DNA from: Phycisphaerales bacterium UBA6054
Lineage (GTDB): Bacteria > Planctomycetota > Phycisphaerae > Phycisphaerales > UBA1924
Direction of reading: 5' to 3'
Length of the DNA: 9,432 nucleotides
NCBI GenBank assembly: GCA_002429045.1
Contig: DIYM01000119.1
Coordinates: forward strand, 1-9,432
Shown here: in pieces, positions 1 through 6,569 of the stretch
Layout of the letters: the number at the start of each line of letters is the position of its first letter
How positions within the stretch are numbered: the first letter of the stretch is position 1
Program-made: the position numbers and the translations under genes
Notes under the pieces: generated by a model
The model's database searches: none
What the model was told of the DNA's origin: nothing
Seen by the model: the letters and a program-made list of their open reading frames with translations, nothing else

Positions 1-794
1 AACGCGAACGTCGGCTTGGGCGAGCGGGTCAGACGCTCGCGGACCACATCGGCGACCGGCTCGTCGAAGCCGGCGATCCGGACCAACGCCGAGACCTCCT
101 CGGTCAGCATCGCGTCGTCGTCCACGTTGATCGCGTCGAGCTTGCGGATCAGCTGCGAGGCCCCCCCCTCCTCGGCGGGCCCCTCGGTCAGGCGGATCTG
201 TGTGCTCAGCCCTTCCTGTGTCACACGCTGCCACTCCTGCCCGTTGAGCATGGGGCGTCGGCGGAGCATCTCGTCGAGCAACGCGGCACGGTTCTCCCAC
301 ATCTCCAGCGCCGCCGCATCGCCCGCGACCGCCTGCATCGCGACCAGTTCCTCTTCGGAGATCTGGAATCGCTCACGGATCTCCGGGCTGACCTGCGCCA
401 GCGTCTCGATCCCCCCGAGCGTGCGCGGCAGGTTCGTGATCGAGGCGCGGAGTTCCTCGAGCACCGGCAGGTCCGCCGAGTACACACGCGGGGTGTCCTG
501 TCGGGCCGCCTCGCGCCGCATCTCGGTCTGCTGCGCGTCCAGCGTGTTGAACTCCACCCGGGCCAGACGCGTCTCTCGCGCCATCTGACCGTCCGCGATC
601 AGCGGCTGCTCCCGCGTCCACGCCGTCAGCGTCCCGACCAACACGATGAAGAGCACGCTGGCGACCACGCCCCACCCGAGCGACCGGTTATCGGCCAACT
701 CGGCGAACCGCTCGCGCAGCCCGAGCCGCTTGACACGCACGGTGACACGCGACGCGGACCGCTTGCTCCCGGTTGGTTTCATGTCTTTGGCCAT
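1..794 (-). CDS. pgpH: 7TM-HD family phosphohydrolase (PgpH/YqfF-like), N-terminal part, cut by window edge
   Basis: A minus-strand frame starts with ATG at 794 and stays open to position 1, giving 264 complete codons. After a basic cytoplasmic segment (residues 1-38, rich in Arg and Lys), one membrane helix lies at about 40-58 (WGVVASVLFIVLVGTLTAW). An extracytoplasmic region follows, with RETRLARVEFNTLDAQQTEM (72-91) and REAARQDTPRVYSAD (94-108). This is the pattern at the start of 7TMR-HDED domains (a 'bypass region, then Val/Pro-x-Val-Tyr' style segment). In characterised relatives such as Listeria PgpH the C-terminal HD domain hydrolyses cyclic di-AMP. Here the other membrane helices and the HD domain lie beyond the left edge, so activity cannot be judged. 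The gene starts 14 bases after the phoH stop, so the two are probably co-transcribed; this neighbourhood (phoH, yqfF, often ybeY) is common in bacteria. An in-frame ATG at 782 is an alternative start; neither has a convincing Shine-Dalgarno. Confidence 0.82.
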   Translation of the reverse strand, partial: MAKDMKPTGSKRSASRVTVRVKRLGLRERFAELADNRSLGWGVVASVLFIVLVGTLTAWTREQPLIADGQMARETRLARVEFNTLDAQQTEMRREAARQDTPRVYSADLPVLEELRASITNLPRTLGGIETLAQVSPEIRERFQISEEELVAMQAVAGDAAALEMWENRAALLDEMLRRRPMLNGQEWQRVTQEGLSTQIRLTEGPAEEGGASQLIRKLDAINVDDDAMLTEEVSALVRIAGFDEPVADVVRERLTRSPKPTFA

Positions 795-808
795 CTTGGT
801 CGTCCGGC

Positions 809-1837
809 TCACTCGCCCGCCGCATTCGCCGGGTCCTGCTCGGTTTCACGCAACGCCTGCTCGATCGCTTCGCGGTACTCCTGATGATCGTCGGACGCTC
901 CGTAAGCATCGACGATCCGCTGCACCAGCTTGTGCCGAACCACGTCCTCGCCCGATAACGCGACGGTCCCGATCCCCTTGACGCGTCTGAGCCTCCGCAC
1001 CGCGTCGATCAGCCCCGACTGGGAAGGGTCGGGCAGATCGATCTGGGTCGTGTCGCCCGTCACGATCATCTTGCTCCCGTGCCCCATCCGGGTCAGGAAC
1101 ATCTTCATCTGCCCCTTGGTCGTGTTCTGCGCCTCATCGAGGATGATGACCGACCCGTTGAGCGTCCGCCCGCGCATGAACGCCAGGGGCACGATCTCGA
1201 CCACGTCGCTCTCGATGAACCGGCGCATGTCGCGGTAGTCCATCATGTCGTGGAGCGCATCGAGCAGCGGACGCAGGTACGGGTTGACCTTCTCTTCGAG
1301 CCCACCGGGCAGGAATCCGAGCTTCTCGCCCGCCTCCACCGCGGGGCGGCACAGCACCACACGGGTGATCGCGCCCTCACGCAGCAGGTGCACCGCGGCG
1401 GCGACGGCCAGGTAGGTCTTGCCCGTCCCCGCCGGACCGAACGCGAACGTCAGGTCGTGATCGCGGATCGCCTCCAGATAGGCCCGCTGGTTGTCGGTCT
1501 TCGGCTCGATCGCCTGCCCGGCCGCGTAGACCCGCAGGTGCCCGTCCCAACCGGTGCCGGCCCGCCCGACCCGCCTGGTCCGCGACGCCTCCCCCGAGAT
1601 CAGGTCCAGCATGTCCTGACGCGACACCGACCGCCCCGACTCGGCCCGACGCGACACCTCCTCGAGCACCCGCCGGGCGATGCCCAGTTCCGGCTCGTCA
1701 CCCACCACGCGGATCCTCCCGTCGCGGGTCGAGACCGAGACGCCCAACGCTTCCCGGATCAGCTTGAGATTCCGCTCGCCCGAGCCGGTCACCGCGACCG
1801 ACCCGGGGCCCGGCGGCATGTCGATGTTCAGTTCCAA
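809..1837 (-). CDS. phoH: PhoH family ATPase (PhoH/YbeZ-like)
   Basis: The protein has 342 residues, normal for PhoH/YbeZ. It has an N-terminal KH-like segment (about 12-62; GSGERNLKLIREALGV at 18-33), a linker, and a P-loop ATPase domain. Visible motifs are Walker A GPAGTGKT (134-141), Walker B VIILDEAQN (230-238), and TGDTTQIDLP (260-269). These identify the family firmly. PhoH proteins are cytoplasmic ATPases thought to act in RNA metabolism together with YbeY; the exact reaction is not settled. In E. coli the founding phoH gene was found as phosphate-starvation inducible, but YbeZ-type copies like this one are usually housekeeping, so closeness to phoBR is not proof of a link. The start is TTG at 1837, the farthest upstream in-frame start after a TGA at about 1868. 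It has GGAG ten bases upstream. ATG at 1819 (residue 7) is the alternative and has a poorer ribosome site. It is the first gene of the minus-strand pair with the 7TM-HD gene. Confidence 0.95.
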   Translation of the reverse strand: MELNIDMPPGPGSVAVTGSGERNLKLIREALGVSVSTRDGRIRVVGDEPELGIARRVLEEVSRRAESGRSVSRQDMLDLISGEASRTRRVGRAGTGWDGHLRVYAAGQAIEPKTDNQRAYLEAIRDHDLTFAFGPAGTGKTYLAVAAAVHLLREGAITRVVLCRPAVEAGEKLGFLPGGLEEKVNPYLRPLLDALHDMMDYRDMRRFIESDVVEIVPLAFMRGRTLNGSVIILDEAQNTTKGQMKMFLTRMGHGSKMIVTGDTTQIDLPDPSQSGLIDAVRRLRRVKGIGTVALSGEDVVRHKLVQRIVDAYGASDDHQEYREAIEQALRETEQDPANAAGE

Positions 1838-1847
1838 ACGCGTTCGG

Positions 1848-1851
1848 CTCC
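1848..1851 (-). promoter_or_regulatory. Shine-Dalgarno supporting the TTG start of phoH
   Basis: On the minus strand GGAG lies ten bases before the TTG at 1837. The alternative ATG at 1819 has only a distant GGA. This favours the TTG start and the full KH-like N-terminus. Confidence 0.5.
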
Positions 1852-1935
1852 GATGAAGTCGTCCCGGTCAGATCCGGCGTCCCCCGGATACGCTGCTGTC
1901 CGACCGTCCGTCGATTGCAACGCCCGGCACCGGGC

Positions 1936-1941
1936 AAGGTG
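1936..1941 (+). promoter_or_regulatory. Shine-Dalgarno fixing the ATG 1948 start
   Basis: AAGGTG lies six bases before ATG 1948. The frame is also open from a TTG at 1915, but that start has no ribosome site, and it would place eleven extra residues ahead of the signal sequence. Confidence 0.55.
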
Positions 1942-1947
1942 AAGTGT

Positions 1948-2442
1948 ATGGCCGATCCAGTCCCGAACCGACCCAAATCGCGTCGATCCGCCCCCCCGAC
2001 GCCCCTGCTCGCGTTCCTGACCCTGACGCTGATCACGCCGGGCTGCGCCGATCTCGGGCCGAGCGTCCCCCCGACCCGGGCGACGTCCCCGGTTTCGGTG
2101 CGGGCGCCCGACCCGACCCGAAGCGTCTACTTCAGCTGGGACCCGATCGATGACGCGGTCGAACAGGCGGCGATCGGGCACCTCGTCGTCGCGACGCCCC
2201 AGCCCGCCGAGGATCCGACCCGCGCGCCGCACGAGCGGGCCTACCGCCTGCTCGCCCCGCGAGATCGGCCCGGGACGCTGACGATCACCCGCGGAAACGA
2301 CGACGGGCGGTTCGAGGCGGGCACACGGACGATCACCCTGACCGCCCGGATCGGGCGGTTCGGAAACCCGGACCTCGAAGCCGCCCTCTTGGGTTCGATC
2401 GCGGACCGCTTGGGCGAGTTGGTCGCTCAGGCGTCGGACTAA
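1948..2442 (+). CDS. Putative lipoprotein of unknown function
   Basis: This 164-residue protein is not one I recognise. The N-terminus carries basic residues (R8, K10, R12, R13), then a hydrophobic stretch (about 20-30, LLAFLTLTLI) ending in TPGC with Cys33. That is a degenerate lipobox (Gly at -1 fits; Pro at -2 and Thr at -3 are poor), so lipid attachment is likely but not certain. The mature part begins with a Pro/Arg/Ser-rich linker (34-58). It continues with SVYFSWDPIDDAVEQA (59-74) and a beta-rich middle (TLTITRGNDDGRF, 110-122; TRTITLTARIGRFGNP, 126-141). A short amphipathic C-terminal helix follows (LEAALLGSIADRLGELV, 143-159). No catalytic motif is visible. It is divergent from phoH and convergent with phoR, its TAA overlapping the phoR stop by four bases, so it forms its own transcription unit. 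Composition matches its neighbours and there is no sign of transfer. That it is a real gene is supported by the ribosome site and coherent signal sequence. Confidence 0.75.
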   Translation: MADPVPNRPKSRRSAPPTPLLAFLTLTLITPGCADLGPSVPPTRATSPVSVRAPDPTRSVYFSWDPIDDAVEQAAIGHLVVATPQPAEDPTRAPHERAYRLLAPRDRPGTLTITRGNDDGRFEAGTRTITLTARIGRFGNPDLEAALLGSIADRLGELVAQASD

Positions 2443-3845
2443 GGCCCCGGCGCTCCCGCGTCGTCCGCAGCAGGAGGATCCGGTGCCCGCACCGGATCGG
2501 CGCTCGCGGTCCGGGAGGGGTCCACGCACCCGGGCAGTTCCACGGTCATGGTCGTTCCCTGCTGGTAGACGCTCTCGACGCTCACGCGCCCCCCCAGCCT
2601 GCGGGCGGCGTGCTTGACGATCGCCAGCCCGAGCCCCGTGCCCCGCGCGCTCACGCCCCCGGCGCGGGCCCGATCGACCTGGTAGAACCGCTCGAAGATC
2701 CGCTGCTGGTGGGCCAGCGGGATGCCGAGCCCCTTGTCGCGCACGGTCAGGCGCATCCCCATCGGCAGCGACGCGTCCGGGGGCGGCGGGTTGCCCGGGT
2801 CCGGGGGCAGGCGTGTCGCTTCGAACCGGATCCGCACCGCGGTGCCCTCGCGCGCGAACTTCGTCGCGTTCTCGACCAGATTGCGGACGATCAGCCCCAG
2901 AAGCCCGTCGTCGCTGCGGACGGCGGCGCACGCGTCGTCGATCTCGGTCTCGATCCGCAGGGACCGGCGTGCGCACACGGGTTCGAACGCATCGGTCTGC
3001 GTCGCGCACAACTCGCGCAGGTCCAGGTCGCTCAGTTCGGGCGGGGCGTCGCTCGATTCCAGGTTGCTCAGGTCGAGGAGGTCGGTCACGAGCGCCTCGA
3101 GGCGGTTCGCGTTGGCCGCGACGATCCCCGTGAGCCGTTCGAGCATCGCTTTGTCCTCGCGCGCCGGTCCCTGGAGCGTCTCGGCCGCCCCCCGGATCGA
3201 CGCGATCGGGGTCCGCAGTTCGTGCGACGCGTTGGCGGCGAAGTCGGCCTTGAGATCCCCCGCGCGGACCAACTCGGTGACGTCACGCACGGTCACGACC
3301 GATCCTGTCCGCGACCCGGGCTTGCCCGCTTCGATGGGAGCCGCTGACACAATGAGCGTCCGCATCTCCCCGTCGATGGGGAGCAGGATCCGGGCCCGCC
3401 CCTGCTCCCCGGCGCGGGCGTGCCGCTCCATCGCGTGCAGTTCGGGCTCGGTGAAGACCTCGTCGTATCGCCGCCCGGTGATCTCGCGTCCGCCCCCGAG
3501 CGTCTGGGACGCCGATTTGGACGCCGCGGTGATGACGCCCTGCCCGTCGGTCGCGATGATCGGCACGCCCGCGCTGCCCAGCACGGCGCGGAACAGCGCG
3601 TCGCGATCACGCTCGTCCCGCAGGGACGCCGACTCGCGGTCGCGCCGACGGATCTCGTCGAGCAGGGTGCGGCGTTCTCTCCGGAACGCGACCACCGTCC
3701 ACCCGAGGGAGACCAGCCCGACCAGCCCGAGCCAGGGCAGGAACACGGAGACCAGGGCCGCGCTGGCGCACACCGCCGCGGGCAGCGACCAGTTCGCGCC
3801 CGGCGGGCGTGGTTGCTCGGGTTGGGTGTCTGCGGGTTGGGGCAC
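2439..3845 (-). CDS. phoR: PhoR-like membrane sensor histidine kinase
   Basis: The 468-residue protein has two short, closely spaced membrane helices (about 21-35 and 37-54) with almost no periplasmic loop. A basic linker follows (55-80), then a PAS-like domain (about 84-192; AVLGSAGVPIIATDGQGVIT) and a HisKA domain with SHELRTP (207-213; His208 is the expected phosphorylation site). The HATPase domain has an N box NLVENATKF (322-330), G1 DKGLGIP (370-376), F box FERFY (384-388) and G2 GTGLGLAI (402-409). This matches PhoR: no periplasmic sensor domain, a PAS domain, and a partner PhoB gene just upstream. Known PhoR proteins receive the phosphate signal from the Pst transporter and PhoU, which are not in this window. 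Oddities are a Pro-rich insertion (347-361, with four prolines in a row) between N and G1, and a low-complexity Ala/Pro/Asp tail (about 441-468). I chose GTG at 3845 (GAG eight bases upstream). GTG at 3893 would add 16 Arg-rich residues in poor codons and has no ribosome site. The 3' end overlaps the convergent lipoprotein gene by four bases. Confidence 0.92.
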   Translation of the reverse strand: MPQPADTQPEQPRPPGANWSLPAAVCASAALVSVFLPWLGLVGLVSLGWTVVAFRRERRTLLDEIRRRDRESASLRDERDRDALFRAVLGSAGVPIIATDGQGVITAASKSASQTLGGGREITGRRYDEVFTEPELHAMERHARAGEQGRARILLPIDGEMRTLIVSAAPIEAGKPGSRTGSVVTVRDVTELVRAGDLKADFAANASHELRTPIASIRGAAETLQGPAREDKAMLERLTGIVAANANRLEALVTDLLDLSNLESSDAPPELSDLDLRELCATQTDAFEPVCARRSLRIETEIDDACAAVRSDDGLLGLIVRNLVENATKFAREGTAVRIRFEATRLPPDPGNPPPPDASLPMGMRLTVRDKGLGIPLAHQQRIFERFYQVDRARAGGVSARGTGLGLAIVKHAARRLGGRVSVESVYQQGTTMTVELPGCVDPSRTASADPVRAPDPPAADDAGAPGP

Positions 3846-3927
3846 GCGACATTCTCGGCGGTCCGGACGCCGGGTTCTCCGGGCGCCGGGCACGAAGGCG
3901 GATTCGTTCGAGAGTCTGGGGCGTGGT

Positions 3928-3944
3928 CCGGGGTGTTCCCCCGG
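3928..3944 (-). other. Small hairpin between phoB and phoR
   Basis: CCGGGG and CCCCGG arms around a five-base loop lie just after the phoB stop, inside the 103-base spacer before phoR. There is no T-tract after it on the minus strand, so it is not a complete intrinsic terminator. It might protect the upstream message or lower phoR expression relative to phoB; that role is a guess. Confidence 0.3.
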
Positions 3945-3948
3945 CGTC

Positions 3949-4665
3949 TTAGCCCGGGGAATCCGCGGTCTCGGCCTCGACCGTCGCCCGGTACCCCACG
4001 CCCCGGACGGTCCGGATCATGCCCGAGGACTCCCCGAGCTTCTTACGGATCGAGGTGACGTGGACATCGATGGTCCGCTCGGTGACGGTCACGCCCGGCC
4101 CGATGGCCCGGGAGATCAGGGCGGGCCGGCTGAGGACCTTGCCCTTGGCGCTGACGAGCGCCGCGAGGATGCGGAACTCGGTGATGGTCAGGTTCATCGG
4201 CTCGCCGTTGACACTGGCCAGGTGCTCGTCGAGATCGATCGAGACCGGACCGAGGGTGAGGCTGTTGGTGCGTGCCCCGCCCGCGCCGGTCCGGCGGGCG
4301 ACCGCCTGGATGCGTGCCATGAGCACCTGCATCGAGAACGGCTTGGAGACGTAATCGTCCGCCCCGGCGTCGAGCCCCTCGAGTTCGTGCTTCTCCTCGG
4401 TCCGGGCGGTCAGCATGATGATCGGGATCGAAGCGGTCTCGGTCTGGCTTCGCAGCCGCCGGGCCACCTCGAGCCCGGACAGGCCCGGCATCATCACATC
4501 GAGCACCACGACGTCGGGCAGGCGTGCCCGGACCGCGTCGAGGGCTCCCAGCCCGTCGGACGCGGTGACCACCTCATGCCCGTCCTGGCGGATGTTGTAC
4601 GCAACCAGTTCGAGCAGGTCGGGCTCGTCATCAACCACAACGACGGTCAAAGGGGTGCTGGACAT
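3949..4665 (-). CDS. phoB: PhoB-like OmpR-family response regulator
   Basis: The 238-residue protein has a receiver domain (about 6-122) with the acidic pair D12-D13, the phospho-acceptor Asp56 in VVLDVMMPG, Thr86 in MLTART and Lys108 in DYVSKPF. A linker with several Gly and Arg follows. The C-terminal winged-helix DNA-binding domain (about 135-228) has LTITEFRILAALVSAKGKVL (159-178), the recognition-helix region VTERTIDVHVTSIRKKLG (193-210) and the closing RTVRGVGYRA (218-227). All key residues are present, so it should be phosphorylated by the kinase encoded next to it and act as a transcription factor. Overall similarity to PhoB is high, and OmpR-family regulators paired with a PAS-containing kinase that has no periplasmic domain are typically PhoB. 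Another OmpR-type role is possible. The start is ATG 4665, with GGAG eight bases upstream (4674-4677). It is the first gene of the phoB-phoR operon, and its promoter region faces the porin cluster. Confidence 0.93.
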   Translation of the reverse strand: MSSTPLTVVVVDDEPDLLELVAYNIRQDGHEVVTASDGLGALDAVRARLPDVVVLDVMMPGLSGLEVARRLRSQTETASIPIIMLTARTEEKHELEGLDAGADDYVSKPFSMQVLMARIQAVARRTGAGGARTNSLTLGPVSIDLDEHLASVNGEPMNLTITEFRILAALVSAKGKVLSRPALISRAIGPGVTVTERTIDVHVTSIRKKLGESSGMIRTVRGVGYRATVEAETADSPG

Positions 4666-4743
4666 CGGGAGAACTCCGGGAGGATGACGGATGATAGAGA
4701 GCCGGCCCGCCGTATACCCTTCCCAACGGATCGTTTACGAGAT

Positions 4744-4761
4744 CTGAACGCGTTCCTGAAC
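4744..4761. repeat. Alternating GAAC/GTTC half-sites, candidate operator
   Basis: The sequence CTGAACGCGTTCCTGAAC contains GAAC (4746-4749), GTTC (4752-4755) and GAAC (4758-4761), each starting exactly six bases after the last. The first two form the perfect ten-base palindrome GAACGCGTTC (4746-4755), and CTGAAC occurs twice, 12 bases apart. It lies 79 bases before phoB and 144 before porin 1, in the more AT-rich part of the divergent region. That is a sensible place for a regulator. The binding protein is unknown; PhoB is the local candidate. Confidence 0.35.
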
Positions 4762-4890
4762 AGGCCCCGCGAGCCCTGCCGGACGCGCCCGGTCAGAAAT
4801 GTGGGTCGTCCGGGCTCGAATGCCCGACACTCATCCCGTATGACTGTCTCTGCCCTCGCCGTGCCGGGGGTGGTGTGTCACTCGTCCGCC

Positions 4891-4894
4891 AGGA
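4891..4894 (+). promoter_or_regulatory. Shine-Dalgarno supporting ATG 4905 of porin 1
   Basis: AGGA lies ten bases before ATG 4905. The frame is open further upstream to a GTG at 4875, but that has no ribosome site and would put ten residues ahead of a complete signal peptide. Confidence 0.5.
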
Positions 4895-4904
4895 ACCAAG
4901 GCCC

Positions 4905-6284
4905 ATGCCCCAGACCAAACCCATCGCCCGCGTCCCCTTCCCTGGCCCGATCGTCGCCATCGCGGCGGTCTGCGGCACGGCCTACGCCTCGGCTTCCACC
5001 GCGACCGGGCTGTCGGTCTACGAGCACGCCGCCATGCTGCGCGCGGACGCGTCGGCGTACGAGCGACTCGCCCAGCCCGACGAGAACCCCTTCGCCCTCA
5101 ACGCCGAGGTGCTGCTCCAGACCCGCTACATGGGCAGCACCCGCAGCGAACCCAGCGCGCCGAACCCCGAGAACCAGACCTTCGGTTTCGACATTCCCCG
5201 GGCCCAGATCAGGCTGTCGGGCAACCTGGTGAACCGCCAGGTGACCGGGTACCTGAACTTCGATTTCGGTGATGCGGAGGGCGATCGCGGCCGCGGTTCG
5301 GCGCCGTTGGTTCCCGCCGGGAACGGCGCCCCGCAACTCCGCGACGCGTACGTCCAGTACAACTTCGAGGGCGAGCGTTCGGGCCTGTACATCAAGGCCG
5401 GTCAGTTCCGTTCGGCGGTGGTGACCGAGGACGCGATCGCGCCCGAGTTCCAGATGGCCGTCGAACGCTCGGTCGCCAACGAGTTCTTCGCGTTGGGGCT
5501 GACGCAGGGCGTGGCGCTGGGCAAGGTCACCGACCGTTTCGCCTGGGAAGTCTCGGTCAACGACGGGCACGCCTATCCGGGCAACCCCGAGCCGGCAAAC
5601 ACCGCGTTCAACAACGCCTTCGAGGCGGACTGGGCGTTCAGCGGGCGGCTGGACTGGAAGATCGCGGGCGACTGGGCGCGGTTCGCCGACTTCACCTCGT
5701 GGCGTGGATCCGACGAGGGGCTCAAGATCGGCGCCGGTTTCCACGTCCAGCGTCAGGGCGATACGAACCCGGACTCGATCCCCACCGGGTTCTTTCTCGG
5801 CAACGCGTCCGAGGTGCTCGTCGCGACCTGGTCGGCCGATGTGCAGTGGGAGAACGACGGCTGGGCGCTGTTCGCCGGGTACACCGGGCAGCGGGTCATG
5901 TGGGAGATCAACAGCAACCAGTTCACGATCGTGAACCACGGGCTGGTGGTGCAGGGCAGCATGTTCTTCACCGAGCAGGCCGAAGCGTTCGCGCGGGTCG
6001 ATCTGGTCCAACTCGACTCGGCGCTGATCGGCGGAGGCGCGTTCCCCACCGGCGAGGACACGTACTACTACCTCACCGCGGGGGTCAACTACTACATGAT
6101 CCCCGAGTCGCACGCGGTCAAGCTCAGCGCGGACGTGGTGTTCACCACGTCAACGTCGGACACGTTCGATATCGGCGCGGGCGGGGCGAACTCGATCTTC
6201 TACCCGGACCCCACGGTGACGGGCCTGCTGGGCGCTTCGGACTCGGAACTCCTGGTCCGGGGGCAGGTGCAGTTGCTATTTTGA
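4905..6284 (+). CDS. Porin O/P family outer-membrane protein (porin 1)
   Basis: The 459-residue protein has a Sec signal peptide (1-30; hydrophobic 14-22, Ala-x-Ala at 28-30). The mature part starts with a short helical segment (LSVYEHAAMLRADASAYERL, 36-55) followed by a beta-barrel ending in Phe459, as BAM-assembled proteins do. Family landmarks are IPRAQIRLSG (97-106), YLNFDFGDAEG (116-126), LRDAYVQYNF (145-154), IKAGQFRSAV (163-172), VERSVANEFF (186-195) and TQGVALG (200-206). These correspond to the phosphate-selective porin O/P pattern. DFTSWRGSDEG (262-272) and YYMIPESHAVK (396-406) are shared with the two downstream paralogues. O/P porins form trimeric 16-strand channels in the outer membrane. 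The charge count (by hand: about 52 Asp/Glu to 26 Arg/Lys in the mature part) is the least acidic of the three, so this copy is the best candidate for anion passage. It has the most GGG glycine codons of the three (about 14), suggesting more modest expression. It is divergent from phoB, which makes phosphate control plausible. Confidence 0.88.
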   Translation: MPQTKPIARVPFPGPIVAIAAVCGTAYASASTATGLSVYEHAAMLRADASAYERLAQPDENPFALNAEVLLQTRYMGSTRSEPSAPNPENQTFGFDIPRAQIRLSGNLVNRQVTGYLNFDFGDAEGDRGRGSAPLVPAGNGAPQLRDAYVQYNFEGERSGLYIKAGQFRSAVVTEDAIAPEFQMAVERSVANEFFALGLTQGVALGKVTDRFAWEVSVNDGHAYPGNPEPANTAFNNAFEADWAFSGRLDWKIAGDWARFADFTSWRGSDEGLKIGAGFHVQRQGDTNPDSIPTGFFLGNASEVLVATWSADVQWENDGWALFAGYTGQRVMWEINSNQFTIVNHGLVVQGSMFFTEQAEAFARVDLVQLDSALIGGGAFPTGEDTYYYLTAGVNYYMIPESHAVKLSADVVFTTSTSDTFDIGAGGANSIFYPDPTVTGLLGASDSELLVRGQVQLLF

Positions 6285-6361
6285 TCGATTCTTCTAAGTC
6301 TTGATTCGATCTGGTGTTATCCTCGGTTCAATCCCGGATTCCACCGATCCGGATGACTCAC

Positions 6362-6397
6362 GCCGAACGCCCCACACCCCGGGGCGTTCGGCTTTTT
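6362..6397 (+). terminator. Rho-independent terminator after porin 1
   Basis: A perfect 12-base stem (GCCGAACGCCCC, 6362-6373; GGGGCGTTCGGC, 6381-6392) encloses a seven-base loop and is followed directly by TTTTT (6393-6397). A smaller hairpin (CCGGAT/ATCCGG, 6334-6352) precedes it. It lies 77 bases after the porin 1 stop and should separate porin 1 from porin 2 transcription. Confidence 0.93.
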
Positions 6398-6463
6398 CAC
6401 GGGGTCGGGGTCAAAAACCGGCAGATTGTATTTAGCGTTCACAAACATTTATGCCGATACAGC

Positions 6464-6493
6464 TTGAGTCGGGTGGTTAGGTAGCCCTAGCAT
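6464..6493 (+). promoter_or_regulatory. Possible promoter of porin 2
   Basis: TTGAGT (6464-6469) and TAGCAT (6488-6493) are each four of six to the sigma-70 consensus, with an 18-base spacer. They sit between the porin 1 terminator and the porin 2 start, just after an AT-rich patch (6424-6452). A transcript from here would have a leader of about 70 bases. The match is modest, but some promoter must exist between 6398 and 6569 because of the terminator upstream. Confidence 0.3.
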
Positions 6494-6569
6494 CCTTCCC
6501 CCTCCGCTTCCTGTTGTTGGCGGCTGAGGCGAGCAACCGTGGGTTCCCCTTTGCTGGAGATCCTGAGAA

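Larger units (their letters stand above)
1838..1947. promoter_or_regulatory. Divergent spacer between phoH and the putative lipoprotein gene
   Basis: These 110 bases must hold the promoters of both divergent units. No good -35/-10 pair stands out on either strand. A compact inverted repeat GCCCGG-ca-CCGGGC lies at 1922-1935, ending directly at the lipoprotein gene's ribosome site (AAGGTG, 1936-1941). Its two-base loop is too tight for a stable RNA hairpin, so if meaningful it is more likely a protein-binding dyad. Confidence 0.35.
4666..4904. promoter_or_regulatory. Divergent control region between phoB and porin 1
   Basis: These 239 bases carry the promoters for the phoB-phoR operon and porin 1. 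The stretch 4710-4765 is visibly less GC-rich than the rest. On the minus strand TATCAT (4691-4696) is a possible -10 element for phoB, but no good -35 sits at the right distance. On the plus strand TATGAC near 4839 is an equally weak -10 candidate. I do not see the classic Pho box (two CTGTCAT-like units 11 bases apart). A different ordered repeat is present at 4744-4761 and is listed separately. Confidence 0.5.

Noticed and set aside
1828..3009. Minus-strand open frame covering the lipoprotein gene and the end of phoR
   Set aside because: The phoR frame is fixed by the N, G1, F and G2 boxes. This frame is an out-of-phase, Arg-rich reading with no recognisable segment.
3846..3893. N-terminal extension of PhoR from GTG 3893
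   Set aside because: The 16 added residues are Arg-rich, use codons rare here (AGA, CGA, TGT), have no ribosome site and add no recognisable feature. GTG 3845 has GAG at good distance.
3928..3944. Intrinsic terminator between phoB and phoR
   Set aside because: The stem has six base pairs and no T-tract follows on the minus strand; the two genes most likely form one operon.
4666..4904. Classic Pho box upstream of phoB or porin 1
   Set aside because: No pair of CTGTCAT-like units 11 bases apart was found. The CTGAAC repeat is 12 bases apart and differs in the core.
2722..5232. Very long plus-strand open frame (836 codons) opposite phoR and phoB
   Set aside because: Its product is low-complexity Arg/Ser/Pro-rich with no domain, it runs antisense to two clear genes and then into porin 1 in another frame. 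Long antisense frames are expected in GC-rich genes.
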